The notes under the pieces were generated by a model. That model worked only from the letters and a program-made list of their open reading frames with translations. It made no database searches and had not been told where the DNA came from. DNA of 64,000 bases from Atherix ibis (Eukaryota > Arthropoda > Insecta > Diptera > Athericidae): positions 30,454,167-30,518,166 of the forward strand of contig OY282610.1 of NCBI GenBank assembly GCA_958298945.1. The letters run 5' to 3'. Numbering within the stretch: the stretch's first letter is position 1; each line of letters begins with the position of its first letter. A program made the position numbers and the translations under genes. Positions 50,391 to 61,600 of the stretch are shown piece by piece.

Positions 50391-51062
50391 TTAATTTAAA
50401 ATATTGTCAACCAATGAATAGGGACTAAACAGCCATTGGCATTTCCCCACAATACGAGAGTGAAGAGATTTGCGGGGCCACTGACACTTTAATCTTCGAC
50501 GAGTGCTTCCAAGAAGGCTAATAGATGAAAGTCTTCTTAGAAGTGGATTATAATGATAGGGAGGAATATTTATGGTAACGGGATAAACACAGGTCGTGGA
50601 AAAAGGGAATATTAAAATCACGAACATAAAAAGGGCCATCAACAATTTTGCGCAGGATTTTGGATTATAAGGGCTGTATTCGAACATTTGATTCAATTCC
50701 ATAAGTCCAAATCGGCTTTATAATTGCGTTGAATATTAAAAGTTTACTATTTATTCTTAGTTTCGAGTGGTTGTCTGTATATTTCAAGTTTTTTAAATCT
50801 AGTATGTAGGTTTCAGGTAATGTCTTATTTTTCTGGAGTTCTAAATACATTGTTGAGTAATGTTACTGTTGAGGTCTAAAAAGTTAGTTTGCTATTGACA
50901 AAGAAGGGAAGTAGTTTTCTGTTCATTAACCTTATTCACTATCTAGAGATTGAGGATATTTGAAGATATATCAGGATTTGTATTGACAAATATGATACAA
51001 AATAGGACAAAGAATACTGCCCTCTGGGACACCAGCTGTAATAAGATACATTGGAAATGAAA
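50391..51062 (-). mobile_element. Jockey-like non-LTR retrotransposon relic
   Basis: The minus strand starts near 51060 with YLITAGVPEGSILCPILYHI, the reverse transcriptase block usually AGVPQGS.LGP.LYNI. After a deletion that removes the YADD block it continues YLELQKNKTLPETYILDLKN, KLLIFNAIIKPIWTYGIE (the IWTYGIELWG block) and, with shifts, SKIL..., YVRDFNIPF, ending near 50391. Similar tail sequence is present at 59640-59860. Confidence 0.7.
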
Positions 51063-51064
51063 TT

Positions 51065-51600
51065 GAAAGTGCTTATCGGACAGGTCGGGCTGAATATTAC
51101 AGATGGCTTGAATGATGTTGCTCTCCAGCTTGGAAATTATTGTCGGTTTATTGGCATAGACCAATAGAAAAATGTCTAAGGCCGTTACATCGCACGATCT
51201 TGGTGGTCAACTGACATCGGCACGTCTCGAAATAATGCAAAGTAAAAATATCATTTTCATAATTGGCATAAATCTTTATTTTTACTGCTATGTAACAGGT
51301 CGTACCGTTCTGTTGAAAACAGATATTTTCTTTTGAGGCAAATTCCACTGTATGTATGGTCTTTGGTGCCAATAAGCTGAAAGATAACAAAAGATGTTGT
51401 TGGTGAACATAAGAACAGAATTACCAAGTCCATCCTGTAGCTCTAGGAACAATATCCGATAGCTAGACGAACCGGTGTTTGTATTCCTGTAGCTGCTGAG
51501 GGCCGTAGACACTCTCAACGGCACTCCTAACTATGATTTCTAGTCTGGATGCGGGATGGTGGTCGGAAAATCGAGAGAAAGGGTAGATGGATCTCTCGCT
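51065..51600 (-). mobile_element. DD41D-type transposase relic joined to the Jockey relic
   Basis: The minus strand reads CFQQNGTTCYIA (for WFQQDGATCHTA, second Asp now Asn), FETCRCQLTTKIVRCNGLRH (for ..R..VSWPPRSCD-type sequence in another frame), then VYANKPTIISKLESNIIQAI and CNIQPDLSDK, the C-terminal VYANKP..I..LE.NI..AI..IQP.LC.K block. The end abuts the reverse transcriptase piece at about 51062. The upstream part (51530-51600) is not recognised. Confidence 0.6.
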
Positions 51601-53440
51601 AACTCAGCCATTAATAGGGAAATGAAGGAGTAATTTCTTTTGTAATATGCGGTTGAAGAGATTTGCTTTAGAAGATTGTGAAGGAAATATTAAAATTTGT
51701 TATAATTATTTTAATGCGAATTGTGTTAAGATACACATAGTGTAAGATAGGTTTTTTGCCAATTTCAATAAGTATGAATTGATCGCTGTTCGTTGACGAT
51801 GATTTTTTTTTTTATCAAATTCGTGATTTGGTAAGATTTTATTATTCTTGACGAAATCGTATTATTAAAAGATTAAGCAGACCTATTGAAAAGCCTCTTA
51901 TATAAAATAAAAGAACAAGAAACTCTTGAGTTTCTAATAATGAATAGAGTCGTTTTGAATAGAGGTCCATTTTTCCATAAATTTAAAAAATCGCAAGGCT
52001 ATTATTATTTTAAACGTTGATGGGTTCATAATGAATGGAAGGATGGTACTGAACAGTTCTTTTTTGTTAAAGGATTTGTGATAGGATAGATATAAAGCAT
52101 AAAAATTAATTTTACGAATACATGAATTTAAGAATTTTTTTAAAAATGTTTTCAATAATCAAATCTCTTATTTATAATAGTTCAGTAAATTGCTCCAATT
52201 CGAATCTGTACATTACCCCAAAATTCAATGATTTGATAAATAAATTGCAAGGCTAAATAAACTTGAAAAAATCCTTTATTAGTTAGTAATTAAAATTTGT
52301 TCTAGGAAAATCTAAAACTCATTTTCATTTGTACTTAAGCATCACAATATCCAAACAGCAAAATACAATCTATATTTGGAGCATATTTCGACAGAATACT
52401 TTTTAAATTATTATACAATAAATTAAAAAGGTGCAAATAATTTTGTATGTATAAATTTGAAAGTAAATTTCGATAAAGTTATTGAAAAACAAAATTATCA
52501 TCAATTCATATTTTTTCTATTAAAACTGAAAGATTCTATTCCCTATTGCCGATGAAAATAGATATTATTTTTTATAGAAATAATCTCATATTTCTATATT
52601 AAAATTGCAAAAAAAAATATATATATATATAAAATGCTTTCAGATAGTATTTTATGAGATAGCTCAGGTAAAAATCTAAAAGGAATTATTGGGCATTATT
52701 TTCATTTGCAACATGAGGTAGATACTGTGACTATGCGTTCGCATTCATATTTAAATAAGGATGGACTTAATACACCGTTATTCAAAAATTAATTCTTCTA
52801 TAAAATAATATCTATGACCATCGACGCCATCTATGTAAATTCATATGTCCGCATGTTTGCACACATATCGATGTGAAAAAAAGGATGAGGGCTTTGGAAT
52901 TGCAAATTTCTATTCTGGTCATATTATAAAACGAGTTGGATTTTTCATAATCTCTACCATATGTTAGGTAATTTGTGTGACCAGAGCTGGTCTTAATAAG
53001 ATGCACTATGAAAAAGTATAATTTACCATAATATTATTACAGGATAATGTTCGTATTTTCATTGACGAGTATACTTTCAGTTAAAAATTCTCTTTCAATT
53101 TGACAGTATCGCTTTTTATTTGAAAAATAATTTTTTTTAAAATTTTTATACCAAAAAACAAGTTTTCTTTAATTTTTTATTACTATGTATTACTAAAAAA
53201 ATGATATTATTTTTGATGAGAAATTTTTGTGATTAAAAGAAACTTCTTTAAATTAATTAAAGCTATTTATTTGATACCACTTTAACTATAATACTTGTAT
53301 GGCCATTGTTAAATAATGTATTTTTAATAATGTTTTTTTTTTCTTCAAAATAACGTGCGCATAAAACTTATAGCTTTTAGTTATAAAAACTTATCATTTT
53401 TTTATATTATAAGTTATTATATTTAAATAACTTATAAAGT
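51601..53440. other. A+T-rich spacer, nothing recognised
   Basis: A 64-codon minus-strand frame at 52812-53006 has no recognisable relation. A TA microsatellite lies at about 52617-52632. Confidence 0.4.
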
Positions 53441-53446
53441 ATTATA

Positions 53447-54710
53447 TAGGGTTTTAGAATAAGAGTGATATGATTTCTTTTTTTAAAAAAAAACACAAAT
53501 TGTTAAGGAAATTTAAATGTTTTTTTATTTAATGTGAAGTACAATCGATACAATTAAGTTCTAAATAAAATGTCATTCAAATGGCGCTACGACTTCTTTT
53601 GCAGGAACGAATTCGATGAACCCAATTTTCGAGCACTTTTTCCACTAAATCAAGTTGTATGTCATGAATAACACCTTCAATATTGACTACTAAAGCTTAA
53701 AGAGAGTCTGGTTTATTACTAAAGGTGTAATTCACAACTTCTTGGAGGCCATTCAATGTCACAATTTCTTGAAATAATCGAATCTCTAAACGTTTTTCGC
53801 AATTATTCGGTTGTTATACGTGCTGTGTGGCACGCAGTCCCCTCTTGTTGGAACCAGATGTTGTCAAGATCAACTTCTTCCAATTTCGGTCATAAAAAGT
53901 TGGTTATCATCGATCTATACCGCCCTCCATTGACAGTAATGGTGTTACCAGCTTCATTTCGAAAAAAGTAGGGACCGATGATTCCCCCAGACCAAAAACC
54001 ACACCAAACTGTCAATTTAGGTGAATGTAATGGGTGTTCATGAATTATTTGTGGATTTTCTTCGCAAAGGAATCGACAGTTTTGTTTATTTACCGCACCA
54101 CTTAGATGAAAGTGAGCCTCATCGGAGATGATGATTTTCTTAAAAAAATCGTTATCGTTTTCAAGTTGTTCCAAGACAAAATCAGCAAATTGACGACGTT
54201 TACGGTGGTCCAATGGCTTCAGTTCTTGAGTGATAACAATTTTATATGGATGCATGCCTAAATCCTTTCTCAAAATCCAGCAAGGTTGTGGTTTGAGACA
54301 GTCTCAATTCTTGAGATCGTCTTGGAATCGACAAATTGCGGTCTTCAGCAACACTTGTCTGAACGGCAGCAATATTTTCATTACTTCGAGCGGTTGTTTA
54401 TCTTATTGGCACTTGAACATTATGTAAAGAAAATGTACGCACGAAATTTTTAACAATTCGACGAATAGCGAGCACAGTTGGACGATAATCACGACCATAA
54501 AATGGCAAAAGCGCACGAAAAGTTGCAATTGGAGAAAAATTATTTTGATAATAAATTTGAATAATTTTTAAACGTTATTCTTGTGTATATCTCTCCATGA
54601 TAAAATTGTAAACATTACTGAATACAATGAGAAAAAATGACAGATGACGACATATTACAAATGGCCAAAACGTCACTTAGAAATCATATCACTTTTATTG
54701 GAAAACCCTA
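53447..54710 (-). mobile_element. DD41D-type Tc1/mariner element, near full length
   Basis: Ends TAGGGTTTTAGAATAAGAG and CTTTTATTGGAAAACCCTA, with TA on both sides (53445-53446, 54711-54712). 1264 bp. The transposase is on the minus strand. The 370-bp element at 5712-6081 carries matching ends and an internal part of the same gene. Confidence 0.88.
53554..54598 (-). pseudogene. DD41D-type transposase pseudogene
   Basis: Minus strand from ATG 54598: MERYTQE followed by an early stop, RLKIIQIYYQNNFSPIATFR (HTH), SIPRRSQELRLSQTTT, then an open stretch of 127 codons at 53890-54273: MRKDLGMHPYKIVITQELKP, IIISDEAHFHLSG (first catalytic Asp), NPQIIHEHPLHSPKLTVWCG, GGIIGPYFFRNEAGNTITVN. Next come LWPKLEEVDLDNIWFQQEGT (second Asp now Glu) and PPRSCE, after which the segment with the third Asp is deleted. 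It ends near 53554 with an NDILFRT-like tail. The spacing from second to third Asp in intact relatives is 41 residues by my count, hence DD41D (rosa- or Visitor-like; which one is not settled). Confidence 0.82.
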
Positions 54711-54734
54711 TATTTAAATTATTGAGTTTGGTGT

Positions 54735-55090
54735 TAAGGAAACAGTTATACTACGACAGCCATAAGGACCTAAAGCATGGACAAAGCTACGAGAACCAAT
54801 GCCATCAATGCCAAACCGATAAAGACCACCTGTAATGGTCCGAAGGTCATTAATTTAATATAAACTCCAGAAACTATTCGGAGCTATCACTGGTGATCGT
54901 TATCGATTATAGCTAATAAGAGTTAATCGAGCTTTGAAAGAAAAATAGCCGGAAGTGGACGATAGCCATGAGAAGACCTTTCTGCTACACGACAATTCCA
55001 AACCCCACATTGCAAAACCGGTCTGGAAATACTTGGCTGGGAGGAAATGGGGAATTTTGACCCTCTCTGGAGAGTGTTCAGTTCTCAAAA
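54735..55090 (+). mobile_element. Mariner transposase relic (catalytic domain piece)
   Basis: The plus strand reads AITGDRYRL, then LIRVNRALKEK, PEVDDSHEKTFLLHDNSKPH (second catalytic Asp), IAKPVWKYLAGRKWGIL. The pattern is ETITGDRYR.QL.R...ALKEKRP....H.K..LLHDNA.PH.AK.V...L of mauritiana-like mariners. It starts right after the DD41D element. Confidence 0.62.
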
Positions 55091-58000
55091 TATTTTAATA
55101 TTATCAAGAGTCAAGGGAACCAAAACTTTTCCTTCAAAGTATTTGTGCATTTCCCAAATGATAGGACAAACTTTTCGCTTTCCATGGGAGATACTTTGAA
55201 AAAAAAATTACTTTCAATTAGAAGATGATATTGTGTTATTGTAGAATTCTAAGAAAATGACAATAGATAGCTATGATACACGAGGTCTTAGAACTTTCAA
55301 TATCCAATTTTATGGGAAGAGTCCTTTTTCTGAGCCTCTCATGGACTACCCGACAGCTTCAATATTAATCGATGGTCTGAATTCACAAAATATCTCACTG
55401 GTTCCAAATTTTCATTAACTTGCGATGTTGAAAGCCTGGCTGATAGAGGTTTGTCTTCCTATGCTTCTTAAATTTTCAAAAATGGGTGTTACCCTTAAGC
55501 TCGTTGCAATTTTTTATAAGTCAAACTCAAGGATTCACTTAGTTTTATATAAAATTTGTTGGTTCTATAGGGTCGCTTAGTTATCGATAGAGGTTGAAAC
55601 TTGTACTGTAGTACATCTTGTGAGACTTACATTTAAGCTGTAGGGAAGGGATGTTCGCAGTGCTGCCAGATGGCAGATTAATAAATTTTCGCACGTTTCC
55701 AATTTGATCATGACGCAGGTCTGGTCTAAAAGAGCCTTAACTCTCTATCATTCATATTCTGCCAATTTCCACTTAAGAAAGCAAAGGAAAATACTATTAA
55801 ATTATAAGAAATTAATTTGCTTTCGTTTTTTTTTTAATTTAAAAAAAAAGCCCCGAAAACATTGAAAGTATATTTTTTTCCAATAATTCATTTATGATAA
55901 ATATTTAAATAGGTTTTAAAGTTTTTTTTTTAAGTATTTACTAAAATAATTATCGTAACCTTTTTTTCTGCAATTTAAGCTTACATTGTTTTTTTTTCAA
56001 CGATATTTTCTATTAAAAATATGAAAAGGATTTTACTATAAAAAATGTGAAAATATTTTTTTTTTAACTTTTTATGGAAAGGGATAAAAAATTGAAGACA
56101 CGTAGAGGAAAATACCCATCGATGTCATCCCAAAAATGGGATAATTTATTTTATAAATTTAAAAATTGCCTTTTTAGACATCGATGGGTGAATATTCAGT
56201 GAAAGAGTGCGAGTGAACAGTTTCCTTGCTGAAAAGTAAGCATGGTTGGAGAAATTCCAGTGGAATTATTTATAACAGAAAGTAGACATTTCGAACATGA
56301 AAGGTAGTATTGAGAATTTTTCAAAAAATTAGGTATTGTATGGCTTTCGTTCAATAAGAATTAGAATGCGAAATGGTACTCCAAATTTCGAGTTCATATG
56401 TCCATATTGGTTTTCAGTTTTGATCTATTGTTTAGAAGTCGTAGTAATTATTTGTATCATCAGTTAAGCTCATTTCTTTTTATTTTGGTATGAGACATAA
56501 AAATAACGATCTGAGAAATAAAATTTGAGGATGGGAAAATAACCAAATGGTATGACGCACTAAAGCTTCCAAAACAAACCAAGTCGAAAACTTATGAAAA
56601 TATTTAACATAAATTTTAGATTTATATTTTTCATAATCTTTAATAATAATTTTAATAATATTTTGCAAAAACTTCTGTTTATCGAAAAAAATTCTGTTTA
56701 TTTTATAAAAAAAAAATTATTTTCATTAAAAATCTAAAGAAGAAATTAATTACATTTTCTTAAAAAATATTATTAAGACTGCAATTAAAAATGAAATTAA
56801 TATCATTGAATGCAAAACTTCTATCAAATAGTAAAAAGTAAATAATTTATTATAAAAATAAGATTAATTCGAAATTTATGATATAATCATTTCGGATAAT
56901 GATGAATTCATTAAATGCAAAGAAAACCAGCTGAAATAGAATGAGACAGAAATGAAGAAATTCTATAAGCATGAATGCACTTGTTCTTGTATGTATGTAT
57001 ATAGATTTATAAAAAGTCCTAGCAGAGACCATTAAGAAATCATATAAATTTGATGTCGAACAAGAATGCTACGAAAAAAGTCATAAGAACCGTCCATTCT
57101 GCCGCCATCTAGACGCAAATCGTTATGGTGGGAGGACATTTTATTTTATTATCCTTAGTTAAAATGTATTCAATTCAATGTCTCTTATCCAGTATTCTAC
57201 AACGTACTGCTAATTTCTTCAACAAAAATGGATGATGATTTTGTGCGAGCGCTCATTATTTCCTATGCAACGATGTAATTAATTTAGCTCGTTCTCATTC
57301 ACTGCACTCACTTAAGTGCACTTTTTATAAGTGTAACACAGAAAATCAAATTGTAAAATCAAGCAAAGGTTAGATTTCTTCCTTTCACTAACATTATTTT
57401 CAACCGTCTTGTTATCATCCATCCATCCACTATATAGCCTTGGATTAGGATCAATCGCATATATTGTAGTACAATATATAATAAACATTTACTTCTTCTA
57501 CTTACACGTATACTAATACAAGTGCATGTTCACTCTTGTATTAAGAACCTATTTGATTTTATTTCCCTATCTTATATAATTGTTAAATAAGCATAAAACG
57601 TACATATGTATATAGTATCATATATTAAATATTATGAAAACTTGAACTTTATACTCAATTACTTATACTAATTATATGATCAACGCTTAATGCTTTTATG
57701 ACAAAATAAAATTCAATTATAATTCAGAGAATTATAATAACTTTAGCAATAGCAGAAAAGTAAAAAATTATATTAACAAAAATATTAATAGAACTTTCTA
57801 GGGTAAGTATAAGTAATAGGGATGATAGGAGTGATTATGGGTAATGGAGGTGCAAATATTGTAGCAAGAAGGTTTGTTTTATAGAAGAGAATATTATGAG
57901 TAAATGGATTTTTTTTTTTTTAAATGCTTGTATTAATTTGTGCTTTTGATTTTAATAACAAATATAAATTAATCAGTAAGTTTGCATTTTGCATACAATC

Positions 58001-58290
58001 TGATACTCGTAATAATGAAAAATTAAGAATGAAAATCCTTTTCTTTATTATTAAATAAAATTTCTATGAAATAAAAAATCATACACATTTTAAAGGTGGG
58101 ACGGGACTCTTTTGCGAATTAATTAGCTTTACTTGTTTCTTAGAAAAATCCTTGCTTTCATCTGAAATTTAAATAAATAGAAATAATTTTATTCGATAAT
58201 TCCTCAATCATCTTGATTGATTGGAATCCTATTTAATCAATTGAACTTACCACATTACCACTTACTGTAAGTCTGAATCAAGGGACATTA
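55091..58290. other. A+T-rich spacer with one possible CTCF-type motif
   Basis: ACCCATCGATGTC and GACATCGATGGGT form a 13-bp inverted repeat around 56116-56189. No gene recognised. Confidence 0.4.
57101..57112 (-). promoter_or_regulatory. Possible CTCF-type insulator motif
   Basis: CTAGATGGCGGC on the minus strand fits the 12-position core SYAGRKGGCRSY of the known CTCF site. It stands in a short G+C-rich island in otherwise A+T-rich DNA. A partial match (TAGATGGCG) is at 11699-11707. Function is inferred from motif only. Confidence 0.25.
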
Positions 58291-58297
58291 AAGCTCT

Positions 58298-58660
58298 TTA
58301 TGTGGTGTTTCTTAGAATAGCCATCTTAGTGCCTTACTTTTTATTCTTGCCCTTGATTATATTGTGAAACTAACTTAGCACTCCGCAATTCTTATGTATG
58401 CAGATGACATGCAATTTTTTCTTACTATTGGAATCATATTAATCTCAATCAATAGGATTTAAATACCTTTAATAATTGGCATTTTTTGATTAGGTTCTTA
58501 ATAAACCTAGAAAAATTTAAAGTTACAATATTTTCTAGAGACTGCAAAATGATGCCCTACCTACAATTTTTCGAAGACTAATATTAAACCATGTTAATGT
58601 TGTTATCGAATTACGAATTCAATTGGTTAAGAGACTTGAAATTATTCCCCATATTAGTGA
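58298..58660 (+). mobile_element. Non-LTR reverse transcriptase relic, plus strand
   Basis: The plus strand reads SHLSALLFILALDYIVKLT, then SAILMYADDMQFFLTIG with intact YADD at 58397-58408, and in other frames LNTFNNWHFLI, INLEKFKVTIFSRDCKMMPY and VKRLEIIPHISEQ. This is the palm and thumb order of Jockey-type elements (..FN.LFLN..KCKV..FSR.....VK.LG). Many stops. Confidence 0.7.
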
Positions 58661-58768
58661 ACAATCAGACAGTTGCGATAACGCTCAAAGGATTTCGTTG
58701 TTAAATCGGTTCCGGAATCGCCCATCCTCATATAGGAGCCGCAAAAATATTTCGAAAGATCGTCCTCT

Positions 58769-58875
58769 CGAAGCTTTTGCGGTACAAAAAAAAATTCGTA
58801 ATGGTTTTTGCTGGCAACCCAAGTTTCTGAAGACATGAGGACTGGCATTTTAGTATTTGTACCGCAAAAGCTTCG
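58769..58875. repeat. Perfect 20-bp inverted repeat, 67-base spacer
   Basis: CGAAGCTTTTGCGGTACAAA at 58769-58788 and its reverse complement at 58856-58875, inside the minus-strand reverse transcriptase relic. Confidence 0.95.
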
Positions 58876-59015
58876 ATGTTATAGTCAGCATTTTTAGTGA
58901 AATAATTTAGATGGATTGAAATAGGCTCCGTTAACTTTCAGGATCCATGAGTAGATTTCTTCCTCCATGTTTTTGTCGGCTGCGACCCTTGACCCCAAAA
59001 AGGAAAATGATTTAA

Positions 59016-59080
59016 CTCTTTCAAAGCTATTACCTTTTATCTGTATATGAGATAGATAAAAGCTAATAGCTTTGAAAGAG
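59016..59080. repeat. 27-bp inverted duplication with 11-base loop
   Basis: CTCTTTCAAAGCTATTACCT and seven more bases (59016-59042) pair with 59054-59080 at 26 of 27 positions. Inside the reverse transcriptase relic. Confidence 0.95.
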
Positions 59081-59639
59081 TGCTTAATACATTAGTCTTC
59101 ATTTATGTGCAGCCTTCCATGTAATTTGATTTATCTTCGTTTATGTGCAGCCCAAGTTTTTTACCGCCGACTCAACCTTGATTAGGACTTTTCATACAGC
59201 TCTTTCTGATCGACACATAATATCGATATCGTCGACGTATACTAGAAGCTGGGTGGACTCTTCTGCTTACCCCTGAGTCTCGAATCACTTTTTCCAGCGC
59301 TAGATTAAAGAGAATGCACGAAAGTGCGTCTCCTGACCGGAGACTATTGTGATTGTTACTTTTAGTCTTCCTCTCACACTAGTCATGGCCAGTGTAGTTA
59401 GTCTTATCAATTTTTCTGGGATAGAAATTTTCTCTCATATATGTGGAGACTTTTATCCTCTACGATATGCTATCATATCAAAAGATCTCTTCGCTAATTT
59501 CTCTTTAAATAGAGGAGAGTTTTTTAACAAGATGATTGTAGTAGTAAAATTATTGAGAATGAAACTTTTTATAACGAGAAACGCAGAAATCACGAACAAA
59601 GAGAACATTTAAGTCAAAATTAATAATTTTTTTGTGAAC

Positions 59640-60430
59640 ACAGAATGCGGCACTAACGGTTTTCAGGGTATTTCCGAATGAAGGGATTGGATTCGAGAAT
59701 AATTTGCATGCATTTTATAAGTCCAAATTTCAATTCCATTAGGCCAAATCAGGTTAAAAATTTTATTGTAGGTTAGAGGTTTTGTATAAGATTTGATCGA
59801 CTCTCCGGTTTTGTAAATACTCATATTCCAACACTTAATGTCTTTTAAGTTCAAGTCTTTTTATGCCTGTATGAGGGTTGCAGATAAAGACTTTCTCTAG
59901 TGCTAGGTAGCATACTTGGTCACATAGTGGTTATGTACAGGAAGGCAGATGATTTTTGACGGACGGTAAAGATTATATATAAACTATTCTTCTAATTTAC
60001 GTTTATGATCCGTTAGTTGATATTTACTAACTATGCGATGACATTGTCAAGGATAATTTTGGCATATTCAAGAATAGGATAAAGATATTTTAAAATGAGT
60101 TGTTAAAGTATTTTTTTTTAAATTGTCAATAAGCTAAAATATCTATAAAACTTTGGATAATTTGCTGGTTTGTTCGGTTTGAAAATTATTTTAATGGCGG
60201 ATTATATACTGAATAGTGGAAAAAAGATAATGCAAAGAATACTATTAAGAATATTATAATAGTTATGCAAAACGAAAGCTTTTTTGAGATTTTCTTTAAT
60301 ATAGAAGCTGTTATTAAATCATAGCCGTGAGCTTTTTTACTGAGAAGTCGATGGATTATATGTACGTTTTTAATATACGATGGAAAAAAAATTTTCCATA
60401 AAAAACTCATAAGAAGTGGAAGTATTAGAT
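59640..60430 (-). mobile_element. Jockey-like reverse transcriptase relic
   Basis: The minus strand reads LLSKKAHGYDLITASILKKI near 60320 (KKAPGYDLITG.ILK block at the start of the polymerase). Much further on it reads PLTYNKIFNLIWPNGIEIWT and RIQSLHSEIP (IY...RPIWTYGIELWG....N...IQ.FQ..). The central catalytic part is missing. Confidence 0.6.
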
Positions 60431-61076
60431 CGTTTTGTATTTTTAGCGAATCATTTTGTCACATTTCGTCAGATATTAGAAAAAAAAATTTCTCTTTTAA
60501 CTAAAAATATAAAAGCTTTATAAAATATTTTTAACATTTTTTTTTTAAACATTTAAAATTTCTATTTCATTCCCTCTTTTAAATATTTATCTAAATCTAG
60601 ATTTCAGTATATTATTTTCAATTTTATTATTTAAGCTGATTGTTATTATCAAAATCATGTCACATCCCTTGAAAGCTTCATTTTTCGTATATTAATTCTA
60701 TTTCTAATGCTGCAAATAAGAATAATTTTTCATATTTAAAATTTATACAATAAGAATTAAGAAATATTTTAAAATCATATTGTATGTTATTTTATCAATT
60801 TCTTATACCACAATTTTATTAGCGACAGTTTTTATTATTTAATTATAAGTAAATATTTAAACAAATATTTAATTAAATTTATTACTTAATAATTATCTCT
60901 TTTAAAATTATTACAAAAAAAAAATATATCAATTATGTTTATTTAATTTTAGTAACAAATTTATGTAATATGCTATGATACAGCATATAATAAGTAAAAT
61001 TAAAGATTTTTCTTTATTTATTTTTTTTTTGTGTGGGATCGATTATATATTTTGGAACTTTTTGTATATATTTCAG
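60431..61076. other. A+T-rich, probable dpr intron
   Basis: Ends in the acceptor TGTATATATTTCAG. Nothing else recognised. Confidence 0.45.
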
Positions 61077-61179
61077 CTGCTCGAGCAAAAATTCTTGGAT
61101 CAACAGAAGTGCACGTGAAACGTGATAGTACAATATCGCTTTCGTGCTCTGTCAATATTCATGCATCATCGGTTTCATG
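61077..61179 (+). CDS. dpr-family exon, first half of Ig domain 2
   Basis: Dpr (defective proboscis extension response) proteins are cell-surface Ig proteins of insect neurons that pair with DIP partners during synapse choice. This exon starts after TTTCAG in phase 1 and reads ARAKILGSTEVHVKRDSTIS, then LSCSVNIHASSVSW, with the first Ig cysteine and the core Trp split by the next intron (TG|G). The donor is ATG|GTAAAT. The 233-base intron to the next exon is short and ends in AAAG. Which of the ~20 dpr paralogues this is cannot be told from one domain. Confidence 0.88.
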
Positions 61180-61412
61180 GTAAATTTTTATTTATTCAAT
61201 AAATATTTTCAATCAATTAAAAAAAAAAAATCTTAATTTTCATAAGTTTCTCTCATTATACGTGTAAGATAAATATAAAATTTGAAAATTTCCTTTTTAT
61301 TATATATTGTATATAAATCTAAAAGTATTAAATAAAATTTTTACAATGAAAAAAATTCAATAATAAATTTAATATAAAAACAATATTAATTCAATATAAT
61401 TTATTATTAAAG

Positions 61413-61600
61413 GTATCATGGATCATCAATAGTTGATTTCGATTCAGTACGTGGTGGTATCAGTTTAGAAACAGAAAAAACCGATGTCGGCACAACAAGT
61501 CGTCTAATGTTGACCCGAGCATCCCTTAGAGATTCTGGTAATTATACTTGTGTACCGGCTGCAGCAATACCAGCATCAGTTCAAGTTCATGTTTTAAATG
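61413..61600 (+). CDS. dpr-family exon, second half of Ig domain 2
   Basis: Continues the Ig domain: WYHGSSIVDFDSVRGGISLE, TEKTDVGTTSRLMLTRASLR, then DSGNYTCVPAAAIPASVQVH and VLNG. The DSGNYTC motif carries the second disulphide cysteine, and RGGISLETEK with TSRLMLTRA is typical of Dpr proteins. It ends in phase 1 (AAT G|GTAGGC), so exons 61077 and 61413 together form a symmetric phase 1-1 Ig module. The next exon, with the C-terminal membrane part, is not seen in the remaining 2.4 kb, which is filled by element relics. Confidence 0.9.

Larger units (their letters stand above)
58661..59350 (-). mobile_element. Non-LTR reverse transcriptase relic, minus strand
   Basis: The minus strand begins with SGDALSCILFNLALEKVIRD (LRQGDALSC.LFN block), then LLVYVDDIDIMCRSERAV with an intact YVDD, the KKLGLHINEDK-like thumb, FPFLGSRVAADKNMEEEI and, near 58750, SFERTIFRNIFAAP, comparable to the FERKILRKI.G.P block. 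It contains a duplicated TTTATGTGCAGCC (59103, 59140) and two inverted duplications. Confidence 0.72.

Noticed and set aside
57042..57107. Minus-strand mini-frame MAAEWTVLMTFFVAFL as a signal peptide exon
   Set aside because: Only 22 codons, with no convincing donor; the G+C-rich start is better explained as a regulatory motif, itself uncertain.
58654..58848. 64-codon minus-strand frame as a gene
   Set aside because: It overlaps the two reverse transcriptase relics and contains one arm of the inverted repeat; it is a by-product of frame.
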